Made by a program: the position numbers and the translations under genes
The notes under the pieces: model-generated
Told to the model about the DNA's origin: nothing
The model's input: only the letters and a program-made list of their open reading frames with translations
Databases searched by the model: none
Part shown: in pieces, positions 43,101 through 52,203 of the stretch
Position numbering within the stretch: position 1 is the first letter of the stretch
How the letters are laid out: each line of letters begins with the position of its first letter
From: Amylibacter marinus
GTDB taxonomy: Bacteria; Pseudomonadota; Alphaproteobacteria; Rhodobacterales; Rhodobacteraceae
Assembly: GCF_030160015.1 (NCBI RefSeq)
Contig: NZ_BSNN01000006.1
Location: forward strand, 26,658-90,657
Direction: 5' to 3'
DNA: 64,000 nucleotides

Positions 43101-43882
43101 GACAATTTATCCTTCAATGCCAGTAAATCAGCCCAGGCATCCCTCTTGCGCAATGGATCCCGTAACAATGCTCGCGGATGTAACATCGGCAATACCGGTT
43201 TATCATAGGCCTGATCCCATTTCCCCCTAAGGCGGGTAACCCCAGATTTACCTAAAACAGCATTGCAGGGGGCGTTGCCCATCAGAATAATCACCTCGGG
43301 ATCCATCAATTCCACATGCCGCTGAACGAAGGGCAACATCATCTCCACTTCCTCTAAATTCGGTTCGCGGCTTTGAGGGGGGCACCATGGCAAAATTGGC
43401 GCCACATACAGACCATCCGCACCGTCAATCTCGCGCGCCAAACCAATGGCCTGAAACATTTTGTCCAGCAATTTTCCCGCATCGCCCACAAGCGGGCGCG
43501 CCGCGCTGTCCTCGGCACGGTTGGGTGGCTCACACAGGATCATCACCCGCGCCTGTGCGTGCCCATCCGCAAATACAGTGTTGCGCGCGCCCTTCTTTAG
43601 CGCACAAAGGTCAAACAGATTTATTGCATCACGCAGGGCATTTAGGTCTGTGCATTTTTGCGCCAGCAGTGCCGAAATATCCCCAGCCAATTGTTTTGGC
43701 ACAACATCGGGGATGGTATCAACTGGGGCAATATTTGACCCCTGCCCGATTTTAATCTTTGGTGTCGCGGCGGGGAAATCAAACCGATTTATCGCCGCCT
43801 CGCTTATTACCTCATCCACGCCCAATTCCACCTGCCATTCAAGGGCGGCGCGCAGGGCAAAATATTCCGAGGTCTGCTGCAT
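43097..43882 (-). CDS. Uracil-DNA glycosylase family 4-like protein with divergent motif
   Basis: The 261-residue protein has a family 4-like fold: ARPLVGDAGKLLDKMF, APILPWCPPQSREPN and MLHPRALLRDPLRKRDAW (the C-terminal HPxxLLR motif). The N-terminal catalytic GEAPGxxED motif reads CEPPNRAED at 117-125, so the first Gly is Cys and the Pro-Gly pair is Pro-Asn. Several of the usual Fe-S cluster cysteines are also missing: only one Cys of the N-terminal pair (FDLCALKK) is seen. Cluster loss is known in related alphaproteobacterial members. The ATG at 43882 follows GTGGAG; the frame continues to 43996. It shares ATGA with moaB. Confidence 0.82.
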   Translation of the reverse strand: MQQTSEYFALRAALEWQVELGVDEVISEAAINRFDFPAATPKIKIGQGSNIAPVDTIPDVVPKQLAGDISALLAQKCTDLNALRDAINLFDLCALKKGARNTVFADGHAQARVMILCEPPNRAEDSAARPLVGDAGKLLDKMFQAIGLAREIDGADGLYVAPILPWCPPQSREPNLEEVEMMLPFVQRHVELMDPEVIILMGNAPCNAVLGKSGVTRLRGKWDQAYDKPVLPMLHPRALLRDPLRKRDAWADLLALKDKLS

Positions 43883-43989
43883 CAAAAACTCCACTGTTTC
43901 GACTAAGATATTGGCTGGCGCCCGCGGCGTAAATCCCTTGCTTGGTTTTTCTGCTCTGATATAAGTTACAAGACCATAGCGGGGACACA

Positions 43990-44943
43990 ATGGCACTATC
44001 TGCGAAACACCTTTTGGGAATCGAACATCTGTCCCCTGCGGATATTACCACGATTCTGGATCTGGCCGAACAATATGCGACCCTGAACCGCCAGGCTAAC
44101 AAACACAGCAGTGCCCTAGCAGGCATGACTCAGATTAACATGTTTTTCGAAAACTCTACCCGTACATTGGCCTCTTTTGAATTGGCCGGCAAACGGTTGG
44201 GCGCAGATGTAATGAACATGGCGCTGGGGGCCTCTAGTATTAAAAAGGGCGAAACCCTGATCGATACTGCCATGACCTTGAACGCCATGAACCCAGACCT
44301 ATTGGTGGTACGCCACCAACATTCGGGTGCGGTGGATTTGCTGTCGCAAAAGGTAAATTGCGCGGTGCTAAATGCCGGCGACGGCCGTCACGAGCACCCC
44401 ACACAGGCGCTTCTTGATGCCCTAACCATTCGACGCGCCAAGGGCCGATTACACCGCCTAAACATAGCAATTTGCGGCGATATTGCCCACAGCCGTGTAG
44501 CGCGATCTAATATTTTCTTGCTGAACAAAATGGAGAATCGCATCCGCTTGGTCGGGCCACAGACCCTAATGCCCAGCGGTATCGATCAATTCGGGGTCGA
44601 GGTTTACCATGATATGACAGAGGGTCTGCGTGATGTGGATGTGGTGATGATGCTACGTTTGCAACGCGAGCGTATGGACGGCGCCTTTATTCCATCAGAA
44701 CGAGAATACTATTACCGCTGGGGGCTAACATCGGAAAAGCTGCGCGCAGCCAAGAACGATGCAATCGTCATGCACCCCGGCCCGATGAACCGTGGCGTCG
44801 AAATTGATGGCGACATCGCCGATGATATCAACCGCTCGGTTATACAGGAACAGGTGGAAATGGGCGTGGCCGTGCGTATGGCCGCTATGGATCTGCTAGC
44901 ACAGGGGCTGCGCGCACAGACGCCTGCGGCCGTTATGGCATGA
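43990..44943 (+). CDS. pyrB: Aspartate carbamoyltransferase catalytic subunit
   Basis: PyrB condenses carbamoyl phosphate with aspartate in de novo pyrimidine synthesis. The 317-residue protein has the carbamoyl phosphate motif [12 protein letters not shown] (about 53-64), SSIKKGETL with the mobile-loop Lys, [18 protein letters not shown] (about 130-147) and [12 protein letters not shown] (about 266-277). No regulatory chain (pyrI) is nearby, as expected for a class A type that pairs with a dihydroorotase-like partner. Its stop overlaps the next start as ATGA. It opens a five-gene coupled operon. Confidence 0.97.
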   Translation: MALSAKHLLGIEHLSPADITTILDLAEQYATLNRQANKHSSALAGMTQINMFFENSTRTLASFELAGKRLGADVMNMALGASSIKKGETLIDTAMTLNAMNPDLLVVRHQHSGAVDLLSQKVNCAVLNAGDGRHEHPTQALLDALTIRRAKGRLHRLNIAICGDIAHSRVARSNIFLLNKMENRIRLVGPQTLMPSGIDQFGVEVYHDMTEGLRDVDVVMMLRLQRERMDGAFIPSEREYYYRWGLTSEKLRAAKNDAIVMHPGPMNRGVEIDGDIADDINRSVIQEQVEMGVAVRMAAMDLLAQGLRAQTPAAVMA

Positions 44944-45539
44944 CACCAGCAATCCAAATGGGCTCTGCCCCCCCTGACGTTAGCCAAGCCACGCCACATG
45001 AGTGCCCGCATTTTGAAGGCATATTAGAAGAGGGCGAAGTATTCATTTGGCAGGGACGCCCCAAGACCGGAATCGTACTTTCATTTAATTACGTGCCCTT
45101 TGCGATCATTGGCCTGTTGTTTGCGGTTTTTGCTGCGCTGTGGATGATATCCACCTTTCAACGCGGCAGCCCCATTTGGATGTTTGGGATTATCCATTTC
45201 ATTTTCGGGGTTCTGATATTGGTTTCCCCGTTTGTCTTTGCCCCGCGTAATCGCGCGCGTACCCGTTATGCGCTGACCAATCAACGGGCTTTGATCAGCA
45301 GCCATTCCCACATGTGCCAAATGCGCTTGCGCTCTTTCCCTATAACCAAGGATATGCCGATCGAGCTGAAAAAGGGGAAATACCCCAGTGTGTTCTTCGG
45401 CCCCGAGCTGTTTAGCGATCGCAGCATGCGCTCGCTGAATGGTCAGGCCAGTGGCACGCGAAAAATGGGATTCGAGCTGATTGACGAGGCACAAGAGGTC
45501 TATGATACCATGTGCGAAATTCAAGATAGGCTATCATGA
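44940..45539 (+). CDS. Membrane protein with bacterial PH-like domain, in pyr operon
   Basis: I do not recognise a named family for this 199-residue protein. Two membrane helices are visible at about 48-70 ([21 protein letters not shown]) and 76-100 ([22 protein letters not shown]). After them, [14 protein letters not shown] at about 107-120 fits the first strands of the bacterial PH domain, as in YdbT-like proteins. The N-terminal 45 residues carry [17 protein letters not shown], also common in bPH proteins. The gene overlaps pyrB and the next gene by 4 bases each. Confidence 0.75.
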   Translation: MTPAIQMGSAPPDVSQATPHECPHFEGILEEGEVFIWQGRPKTGIVLSFNYVPFAIIGLLFAVFAALWMISTFQRGSPIWMFGIIHFIFGVLILVSPFVFAPRNRARTRYALTNQRALISSHSHMCQMRLRSFPITKDMPIELKKGKYPSVFFGPELFSDRSMRSLNGQASGTRKMGFELIDEAQEVYDTMCEIQDRLS

Positions 45540-46030
45540 ATAAACCTGACCAAAACGTTGACGATATCACCGACGAACTGATCAAAGAAGCGCTGGAATA
45601 CCCCCTGTCGGACACATGGCCCCCCGTTTTAATCGATAACGAACGCGTGCTGTTTAAAGGGCAGTTTTCACGCGCGGCATGGATACGGTGTAATGTCTCT
45701 GTGGTGTTGGCGATTCTTGGCTTCTTGATGATCGGGCTTTTCTACTCCGAGGCGGACCTAACCCAACGCACGGCAATTTATATCACCGCCCTGACCTTTG
45801 TGGGTATTGCGATCACATACCTGATTTATCGATCCCAAGAATGGGTGATCACGGATCGTGCCGTCTACATCACACACAGCCGCCCAGTTGATTTGCGCGC
45901 GGTGCTCAAGCTTGGCGGCTTTGGGGCGACGGTGCGTTTTGGCACACGCTTTGGAATGGGTACAAACCTTCTTGGGGTTGAGAATGCCTCTGATATTCGC
46001 GCCACCCTGACGGGAAGGAAAAACCCATGA
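45536..46030 (+). CDS. Second membrane protein with PH-like domain, in pyr operon
   Basis: The 164-residue protein resembles its neighbour in plan: a leader with VLIDNERVLFKGQFSRAAW (about 31-49), two membrane helices (about 52-70 and 77-97), then QEWVITDRAVYITHSRPVDL (about 101-120), the bPH2-like strand pair. The last 40 residues, with LGGFGATVRFGTRFGMGTNLLGVE, complete the soluble part. It probably forms a complex with the preceding protein; that is inference from plan and coupling. Overlaps of 4 bases at both ends put it in one operon with pyrB and the pyrC-like gene. Confidence 0.75.
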   Translation: MNKPDQNVDDITDELIKEALEYPLSDTWPPVLIDNERVLFKGQFSRAAWIRCNVSVVLAILGFLMIGLFYSEADLTQRTAIYITALTFVGIAITYLIYRSQEWVITDRAVYITHSRPVDLRAVLKLGGFGATVRFGTRFGMGTNLLGVENASDIRATLTGRKNP

Positions 46031-47292
46031 CCACCCTGACCAATGCCCGTCTGATAGATCCAGAAAACGGCACTGATGCAATCGGCACTGTCACACTGGG
46101 CGATGGTAAAATCAAGACCATCAACTATGACACCCCCCCTCCACAGGATGCAATAGATTGCGCAGGCAAATGCCTTGCCCCCGGCATTATCGATATCGGC
46201 GTAAAAATCTGTGAACCCGGCGAACGCCACAAAGAAAGCTTTGCCTCGGCTGGGGCGGCGGCGGCGGCGGGTGGTGTAACCACAATGGTCATCCGCCCTG
46301 ATACAGAACCCGCCATCGATACACCGGAGCTGCTGGAATTCGTGCATCGCCGCGCTGTGGCGGATAGCATGGTTAATGTTTTGCCAATGGCCGCCCTTAC
46401 GCTGGGTCGCGCAGGGCGCGAGATGGCCGAAATCGGGTTTCTATCCGATGCAGGTGCGGTGGCCTTTACCGATTGTGATGCCGTGATCACGGATAACAAG
46501 GTTTTTGCCCGTTGCCTGACCTATGCCAAGGGTTTGGATGCCCTGATCATTAGCCACGCCCAGGAACCGATGCTATCAAGCGGTGCCTCTGCCACATCTG
46601 GCGCCTTGGCCACCAAACTGGGCCTGCCCAGTGTTTCCACGATCGCAGAACGTATGCAGCTGCAACGCGACCTTGCGCTGATTGAGATGACCGGCGCGCG
46701 GGTGCATTTTGACCAGCTGTCCAGCCGCGTTGGGCTAAATGTGCTGGCTCGCGCCAAGGCCAAGGGCCTGCGCGTCACCGCCGGTGCGTCGATCCATCAC
46801 CTAACCCTGAATGAAATGGATCTGGAGGGTTACCCTACATTTTTCAAGCTAAAGCCCCCCCTGCGCGCAGAAGACGACCGCGTGGCCTTGGCCAGCGCTG
46901 TCGCCAGTGGTGTGATCGATGTGATTTCCTCGATGCATACCCCCCAAGACGAAGAAAGTAAGCGCCTGCCCTTCGAGGCCGCCGCATCGGGTGCCGTGGC
47001 CATGGAAACTCTTCTACCCGCCGCTATGCAATTGGTTCACGGCGGATATCTGGATCTGCCGACGCTATGGCGTGCTTTGTCATTAAACCCTGCCAAGTTG
47101 CTGGGATTGGATGCAGGGCGCTTGGCGATTGGGGCCCCTGCGGATCTGATTTTGTTCGATCCGGACAAGCCTTTTGTGCTGGATCGCACCTTGTTGAAAT
47201 CAAAATCAAAAAACACACCCTATGACGGGCGGCGCATGCAGGGGCAGGTTCTGCGCTCTTATGTTGCCGGACAGGAGATATATCGCGGATGA
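46027..47292 (+). CDS. Dihydroorotase-like protein, probably non-catalytic (PyrC')
   Basis: The 421-residue amidohydrolase-fold protein matches dihydroorotase along its length, including LAPGIIDIGVKICEPGE at the metal site, GASIHHLTLNE, FFKLKPPLR and SMHTPQDEESKRLPFEAA. The metal ligands are lost: DxHxH reads DIGVK with G58 and K60 where the His residues belong, and the catalytic Asp of the TDHAP motif is M303 in SSMHTP. H177 and H257/H258 remain. Such inactive homologues (PyrC') support aspartate carbamoyltransferase assembly in other proteobacteria. An active dihydroorotase should be encoded elsewhere. It shares 4-base overlaps with both neighbours. Confidence 0.88.
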   Translation: MTTLTNARLIDPENGTDAIGTVTLGDGKIKTINYDTPPPQDAIDCAGKCLAPGIIDIGVKICEPGERHKESFASAGAAAAAGGVTTMVIRPDTEPAIDTPELLEFVHRRAVADSMVNVLPMAALTLGRAGREMAEIGFLSDAGAVAFTDCDAVITDNKVFARCLTYAKGLDALIISHAQEPMLSSGASATSGALATKLGLPSVSTIAERMQLQRDLALIEMTGARVHFDQLSSRVGLNVLARAKAKGLRVTAGASIHHLTLNEMDLEGYPTFFKLKPPLRAEDDRVALASAVASGVIDVISSMHTPQDEESKRLPFEAAASGAVAMETLLPAAMQLVHGGYLDLPTLWRALSLNPAKLLGLDAGRLAIGAPADLILFDPDKPFVLDRTLLKSKSKNTPYDGRRMQGQVLRSYVAGQEIYRG

Positions 47293-47888
47293 CGACCACA
47301 ACAGAGATTTTGATGCTGATACCCGTGGCAATTGCCGCCTATCTGCTAGGCTCAGTACCCTTTGGCATTGTGATCACCCGCGTTATGGGGTTGGGCAATT
47401 TACGCGATATCGGATCTGGCAATATCGGCACCACCAATGTCCTGCGCACCGGCAGTAAAACCGCCGCATTTTTGACGCTGATATTGGATGCTGGCAAGGG
47501 TGGCGTCGCCGTTCTAATCGCGCGGGCGCTATTTGGAGATATGGCGGCACAAATAGCGGCACTGGCCTCGTTTGTGGGGCATTGCTATCCTGTTTGGCTA
47601 AAATTTCAAGGCGGCAAAGGTGTGGCCACGTTTCTGGGTATTTTATTGGCGCTATTTTGGCCTGCGGGTATTGCCGCATGTCTAACCTGGCTGGTCACTG
47701 CATTGGCAACGCGGATTTCATCGTTATCCGCCCTTGTGGCCAGCGCCACTGCCAGCCTTTGGGCATGGGTTCTGGGCATGTCCAGCCTTGTTATATTGCT
47801 GAGTGTTTTCGCCCTATTAATTTGGTGGCGCCACCGCGAAAACATCCAACGCCTGTTGGCCGGCAAAGAGAGCAAAATCGGCGGGTAA
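47289..47888 (+). CDS. plsY: Glycerol-3-phosphate acyltransferase PlsY
   Basis: PlsY uses acyl phosphate to acylate glycerol-3-phosphate, the first step of phospholipid synthesis, in the inner membrane. The 199-residue protein has five to seven hydrophobic segments and the PlsY signatures AYLLGSVPFGIVITR, DIGSGNIGTTNVLR (about 40-53), LDAGKGGVA and GHCYPVWLKFQGGKGVATFLG (about 97-117). The start overlaps the PyrC'-like stop as ATGA. This makes plsY the fifth gene of the pyr operon. Confidence 0.95.
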   Translation: MTTTTEILMLIPVAIAAYLLGSVPFGIVITRVMGLGNLRDIGSGNIGTTNVLRTGSKTAAFLTLILDAGKGGVAVLIARALFGDMAAQIAALASFVGHCYPVWLKFQGGKGVATFLGILLALFWPAGIAACLTWLVTALATRISSLSALVASATASLWAWVLGMSSLVILLSVFALLIWWRHRENIQRLLAGKESKIGG

Positions 47889-47985
47889 ACAGCACACGCA
47901 TAGCGGTTCTTTTTGACAGCGCTAACATATTCATCGATAGTACGCCCATTACAGGAGCATTCATTCAACAACGGGGAACCCAAAA

Positions 47986-48396
47986 ATGAATATGATCGAA
48001 GCAGTAAAATCAGTCCTTAATAATTATGCCAATTTCAATGGCCGCGCACCGCGCTCTGAATATTGGTGGTGGATATTAGCCCTCACAATCGTCAATTTCA
48101 TCCTCTCTGGGCTGTTGCTTAGCTCAATGGATTTCAGCAATCTTGCCACCAGTCCAAATCCAGGACTTAGCAGCTTTATGAGCTTTGGTGGTATCTTGAT
48201 GCTGGTATTCTATCTGGCGACAATCATCCCAACATTGGCCGTTGGCGCGCGCCGCTTGCACGATTCTGGCAAATCGGGTTGGCTACAACTAATCTACGTT
48301 CTGACAATCATCCCTCTGGTCGGGCTGATTGTTTTGATCGTAATGATTTATCTATTCACCCTAAAATCAGAAGAAGGCAGCAATAAATACGGCTAA
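47986..48396 (+). CDS. DUF805 membrane protein
   Basis: The 136-residue protein has the DUF805 start YANFNGRAPRSEYWWWILA at about 14-32 followed by four hydrophobic segments and the signature VGARRLHDSGKSGWLQLIYV (about 86-105), ending KSEEGSNKYG. The family is of unknown function; members are small inner-membrane proteins. It lies 97 bp after plsY and probably has its own promoter. A strong terminator follows 26 bp downstream. Confidence 0.92.
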   Translation: MNMIEAVKSVLNNYANFNGRAPRSEYWWWILALTIVNFILSGLLLSSMDFSNLATSPNPGLSSFMSFGGILMLVFYLATIIPTLAVGARRLHDSGKSGWLQLIYVLTIIPLVGLIVLIVMIYLFTLKSEEGSNKYG

Positions 48397-48422
48397 GAGC
48401 CAATTGCATAGACCGATGGATT

Positions 48423-48453
48423 AAAGGCCGCCCTGCATTGGGCGGCCTTTTTA
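48423..48453. terminator. Bidirectional terminator between the DUF805 gene and gshA
   Basis: AAAGGCCGCCC and GGGCGGCCTTT form a perfect 11-bp stem over TGCATT, followed by TTTTT on the plus strand; on the minus strand the T stretch is CTTTAAT. It overlaps the gshA stop codon (48451). Confidence 0.93.
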
Positions 48454-49821
48454 GTATTTATATGCGTCGTAAATGCGGCTTAGATCGCCACCCCATTCCC
48501 CGTGATATTTTTCCAGCAATTCATCCGCAGGCGCTTGGCCTGTTTCCACGCTTTCTTGGAGAGCATTTAGGAAATGTGTCTCGTCTGGTACCAATCCACC
48601 GGCACCGGCCCGTGCCCGCGCGGCCAATCCAGCATTTGAAAGCTCTAGCACCTGCGCGGCCAGATCCAACATCTTGATACCACCCACCTGCGCCTGTAGC
48701 CCATCAACCGATGCGGCAATCCGCATTTCTTCGCGGGTTTCCAACGACCAGCCCTTGCAAATATCCCATGCCGCATCTAGCGCAGCGCTGTCATACATCA
48801 ACCCCACCCAGAATGCAGGTAATGCGCAAATGCGCCGCCACGGACCACCATCCGCGCCGCGCATTTCCATGTATTTTTTAATGCGGGCCTCTGGGAAACA
48901 GGTGGTTAGGTGATCTGCCCAGTCAGACATGGTCGGCGTTTCGCCGGGCAATGCGGGTAATTCACCCTTCAGGAAATCGCGGAAAGATTGGCCCAGCGCA
49001 TCAAGGTATTTACCATCGCGGTACACAAAATACATCGGTACGTCCAAGGCATAGTCAACATAGCGCTGGAACCCCATGCCATCTTCGAAAAAGAACGGCA
49101 ATGTGCCCGTGCGATCCGCATCCAGATCGCGCCAAATGCGCGAGCGCCACGATTTATGGCCATTAGGCTTGCCATCAAAGAACGGTGAATTGGCAAACAG
49201 GGCCGTAGCTACAGGTTGCAATGCCAATGCAACGCGCATCTTTTTCACCATGTCGGCCTCGGATGCGAAATCTAGGTTCACCTGAACCGTGCAGGTGCGA
49301 TACATCATTTGGGTGCCATGAGTACCAACGCGCCCCATGTAATCGGTCATCAAACGATATCGCCCCTTAGGCATCATATCCATTTGCTCATGCGACCATT
49401 CAGGGGCCGCGCCCAGACCAATAAACCCAACGCCAATACGATCGGCCACCTCTTGCACCTCGCGCAGGTGGGTGTTCGCCTCGTCACAGGTCTCGTGGAT
49501 GGATTCCAGTGGCGCACCAGACAGCTCTAGTTGCCCACCCGGCTCTAGGGATACATTGGCCCCATCTTTTTCCAGCCCGATAATATTGCCATCTTCATGC
49601 ACAGGCGCCCAATTAAAGGTATCGCGCAACCCTTCCAGCATGGTTTGAACAGACCGCTCGCCCGCATAGGGCAGGGGCTTTCGAGTATCCTTACAATAGC
49701 CGAATTTTTCATGTTCGGTACCGATGCGCCATTCCGGTTTCGGCTTGCATCCGCTTTCTAAATACTCGGCCAATTGATCCATAGATTCAATCGGGCCACC
49801 GCCACTTTGGGGAATAGACAT
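48451..49821 (-). CDS. gshA: Glutamate-cysteine ligase, plant/alphaproteobacterial type
   Basis: GshA makes gamma-glutamylcysteine from Glu, Cys and ATP, the first step of glutathione synthesis. The 456-residue protein is of the GCS2 (plant-like) type; it shows WRIGTEHEKFGYC (about 31-43), ANVSLEPGGQLELSGAPLESIH (about 88-109) and MMYRTCTVQVNLDF, the metal- and substrate-binding strands. ARIKKYMEMRGADGGPWRRI follows later. AAGGAG precedes the ATG at 49821. Glutathione supply links it to the YghU-type protein in this window. Confidence 0.96.
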   Translation of the reverse strand: MSIPQSGGGPIESMDQLAEYLESGCKPKPEWRIGTEHEKFGYCKDTRKPLPYAGERSVQTMLEGLRDTFNWAPVHEDGNIIGLEKDGANVSLEPGGQLELSGAPLESIHETCDEANTHLREVQEVADRIGVGFIGLGAAPEWSHEQMDMMPKGRYRLMTDYMGRVGTHGTQMMYRTCTVQVNLDFASEADMVKKMRVALALQPVATALFANSPFFDGKPNGHKSWRSRIWRDLDADRTGTLPFFFEDGMGFQRYVDYALDVPMYFVYRDGKYLDALGQSFRDFLKGELPALPGETPTMSDWADHLTTCFPEARIKKYMEMRGADGGPWRRICALPAFWVGLMYDSAALDAAWDICKGWSLETREEMRIAASVDGLQAQVGGIKMLDLAAQVLELSNAGLAARARAGAGGLVPDETHFLNALQESVETGQAPADELLEKYHGEWGGDLSRIYDAYKY

Positions 49822-49891
49822 GGGCTGGCTCCTTCTTTGCTGAATTTGACACTGTCAAAGCGCTCCACCAGTTGCAAGCGGCCATGGCCGA

Positions 49892-50419
49892 TTATTCAGA
49901 GTTTCTCCAAATTGTGAACACCGCATCAACCTCGCTGTTCATGGCCTGAATAACCATGGGATAATCCACCCCGTTTAACGCCGATAGCGCATCCACCAAT
50001 CGATCCGCCCCTGTGGCACTGGCGGGAATCACCACCCGCGTACCTGCGCGATCCTTAAATTGCCAGAACACCTTGTCCGGTGCGCCATTTTGATCCGTGC
50101 GCGCTATTTGCACATCCACCAGATCATTGATCGACACCGGCCAGCCTTCGCCATTTAAAAAATATATGATTTGGCGTTCGTCAATTTCCACATGCCCAAA
50201 GGCAGCACCAAGCACCCGCATATGCCCGCGCCGATAGGCCCAATAGGTGCCAAACAGCGATATCACCGCCACCAGAGCATAGATGACCACCAGAACCCGC
50301 CCGCCCAGCGCGATGGCATTCCACACCAAATACAGCGCCAAAATCAACAACGGCAGGATCACAATCAATTCGCGCCACTTCATAAAGCTATCGCGCAATT
50401 CTGGGCGGATAAAGCTCAT
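49892..50419 (-). CDS. Conserved membrane protein downstream of rsmE
   Basis: The 175-residue protein has two hydrophobic segments (about 14-34, LIVILPLLILALYLVWN, and 41-59) followed by a soluble domain rich in beta strands, with GHVEIDERQIIYFLNGEGWPV and VDVQIARTDQNGAPDKVFWQF. It may be a PH-like membrane protein, but this is not certain. I start at the ATG at 50419, which overlaps the rsmE stop by 4 bases. No function can be given. Confidence 0.7.
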   Translation of the reverse strand: MSFIRPELRDSFMKWRELIVILPLLILALYLVWNAIALGGRVLVVIYALVAVISLFGTYWAYRRGHMRVLGAAFGHVEIDERQIIYFLNGEGWPVSINDLVDVQIARTDQNGAPDKVFWQFKDRAGTRVVIPASATGADRLVDALSALNGVDYPMVIQAMNSEVDAVFTIWRNSE

Positions 50420-51147
50420 GCCCAGTCCCCCAAGGCCCTCTGCCACAACGCCAGCGCCGCCACCGCCGCAGTATCCGCGCGTAATATTCGCGGGCCAAGG
50501 CTGATGCTGGTGGCCTGTTCAAATCGCCGCAGGCGGCTTTGCTCTGCCTCGGAAAACCCGCCCTCGGGGCCAATAAGAATGGCCCATTTCCCCCTATGTT
50601 GATCCGATAGATCAGAGACCGGCTCGCCTACCTTACGTTCATCACAAAACAGTATCTGGCGGTCATCAGGCCAATGATCCAGCAGCGTAGAAAGGTTCTG
50701 AATATCCTCGACAGGGGGCACATAGGTGCCGCCGCATTGCTCGCTGGCCTCTACCGCATGGGCCTGTAGGCGCTCTTGGCGCATGCGGTCTGAATTGGTA
50801 AAATCCGTGCGCACTGGCAGAATGCGCGCAGCCCCCATCTCGGTGGCCTTTTCCACAATAAAATCTGTGCGCGCCTTTTTGATCGGCGCAAATACCAACC
50901 ATAGATCGGGGGGGGATACCTGCAGGCCCGACTGGGTCTCGCAGATCAAAATTCCCTTGCGTTTGTTTGCCTCTGCAACGCGGGCCTGCCATTCGCCATC
51001 TTGGCCATTAAATACGGAGACAGAATCCCCCACCGACAGACGCATCACATTGAACAAATAATTCGCCTGATCTCGGTTCAGGATTAAAGATTGCCCTGCC
51101 CCCATCGGAGCGTCTAGAAAGAGTCGAATTTTTGCACGTTTATTCAT
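50416..51147 (-). CDS. rsmE: 16S rRNA (uracil-1498-N3)-methyltransferase RsmE
   Basis: RsmE methylates U1498 in 16S rRNA with SAM, using a trefoil-knot fold. The 243-residue protein has an N-terminal PUA-like domain (about 1-75, HYLFNVMRLSVGDSV-type start) and the knot domain with VEKATEMGAARILPVRTDFT (about 98-117), AVEASEQCGG, and ILIGPEGGFSEAEQ (about 190-203), the SPOUT signature. The start is 11 bp from the ubiA start on the other strand, so the two share one promoter region. Downstream it overlaps a membrane protein gene by 4 bases. Confidence 0.95.
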   Translation of the reverse strand: MNKRAKIRLFLDAPMGAGQSLILNRDQANYLFNVMRLSVGDSVSVFNGQDGEWQARVAEANKRKGILICETQSGLQVSPPDLWLVFAPIKKARTDFIVEKATEMGAARILPVRTDFTNSDRMRQERLQAHAVEASEQCGGTYVPPVEDIQNLSTLLDHWPDDRQILFCDERKVGEPVSDLSDQHRGKWAILIGPEGGFSEAEQSRLRRFEQATSISLGPRILRADTAAVAALALWQRALGDWA

Positions 51148-51158
51148 GGGCAGACTCT

Positions 51159-52151
51159 ATGACCGAAAACCACCAAACACCAGACCAATCAGGCCGTGTA
51201 GCGGATGCTGTTGATCACAATTGGGTGGATCGTTTTGCCCCCGTAAAGGCCCGCCCCTATCTGCGCCTGTCGCGCGCCGATCGTCCCGCTGGTACATGGC
51301 TGTTGCTGATTCCCTGTTGGTGGGCATTGACGCTGGCCTTGTTAGCAGATGGTGCCGCAATTAGCCCCTATCACCAATGGTTGTTTGTTGCATGCGCTTT
51401 GGGGGCCTTTTTGATGCGCGGTGCAGGATGTACATGGAACGACATCACCGATCGCCACCTAGACGCACAGGTGGCCCGCACAAAATCACGCCCCATACCA
51501 TCGGGGCAGATCAGCGTAAAACGTGCGGCCCTCTGGATGGCTATTCAGACAGGTATTTCCGCTCTAATCCTGTTTTCGCTAAACAGCGCGGCCATCCTGT
51601 GGGGGATTGCTGCCCTGTTGCCCGTGGCAATCTACCCATTTGCAAAGCGGTTTACATGGTGGCCACAGGTTTTTTTGGGCGTGGCCTTTAATTGGGGCGC
51701 CTTGTTGATGTGGGTGGCCTATTTCGGCACCATCAGCTGGGCGGCGATACTTCTCTATTTGTCTGGCATCGCATGGACCTTGTTTTACGACACCATCTAT
51801 GCCCACCAAGACAAAGAGGATGATGCCCTGATCGGCATAAAATCCACTGCGCGCCTGTTTCACAACAATACCAAAACATGGCTGTTCGGGTTTCTGGTGG
51901 CCATCACGGTTTTAATGGTACTGGCATTGATTGGCGCGGTTGGCGACCGGCTAAACATATTGGCGCTGGTTTTCGCCATCATGGGCATCTGGGCCTTTGG
52001 CATGCATATGATGTGGCAGTTGCGCAAATTGGATATTGATGACCCCGATATCTGTCTGAAGCTATTTCGCGCCAACCGAGATGCGGGATTCTTGCCTATT
52101 GCGGGCTTTGCCCTCGCTTATGCAGTTCAAATCAGTCTTGGCGGAGCTTGA
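51159..52151 (+). CDS. ubiA: 4-hydroxybenzoate polyprenyltransferase UbiA
   Basis: UbiA attaches the polyprenyl chain to 4-hydroxybenzoate in the inner membrane during ubiquinone synthesis. The 330-residue protein has about nine membrane helices and the two Asp-rich motifs NDITDRHLDAQVARTKSRP (the NDxxD region near 97-115) and FYDTIYAHQDKEDDALIG, which bind the prenyl diphosphate through magnesium. The start at 51159 is chosen by homology; the frame continues nine codons upstream. It is divergent from rsmE with only an 11-bp gap between the starts. Confidence 0.95.
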   Translation: MTENHQTPDQSGRVADAVDHNWVDRFAPVKARPYLRLSRADRPAGTWLLLIPCWWALTLALLADGAAISPYHQWLFVACALGAFLMRGAGCTWNDITDRHLDAQVARTKSRPIPSGQISVKRAALWMAIQTGISALILFSLNSAAILWGIAALLPVAIYPFAKRFTWWPQVFLGVAFNWGALLMWVAYFGTISWAAILLYLSGIAWTLFYDTIYAHQDKEDDALIGIKSTARLFHNNTKTWLFGFLVAITVLMVLALIGAVGDRLNILALVFAIMGIWAFGMHMMWQLRKLDIDDPDICLKLFRANRDAGFLPIAGFALAYAVQISLGGA

Positions 52152-52203
52152 TAAAAATCAGCCAATACCCTAGCAACAAGAAACACGCAATCTAGAGACT
52201 CCT

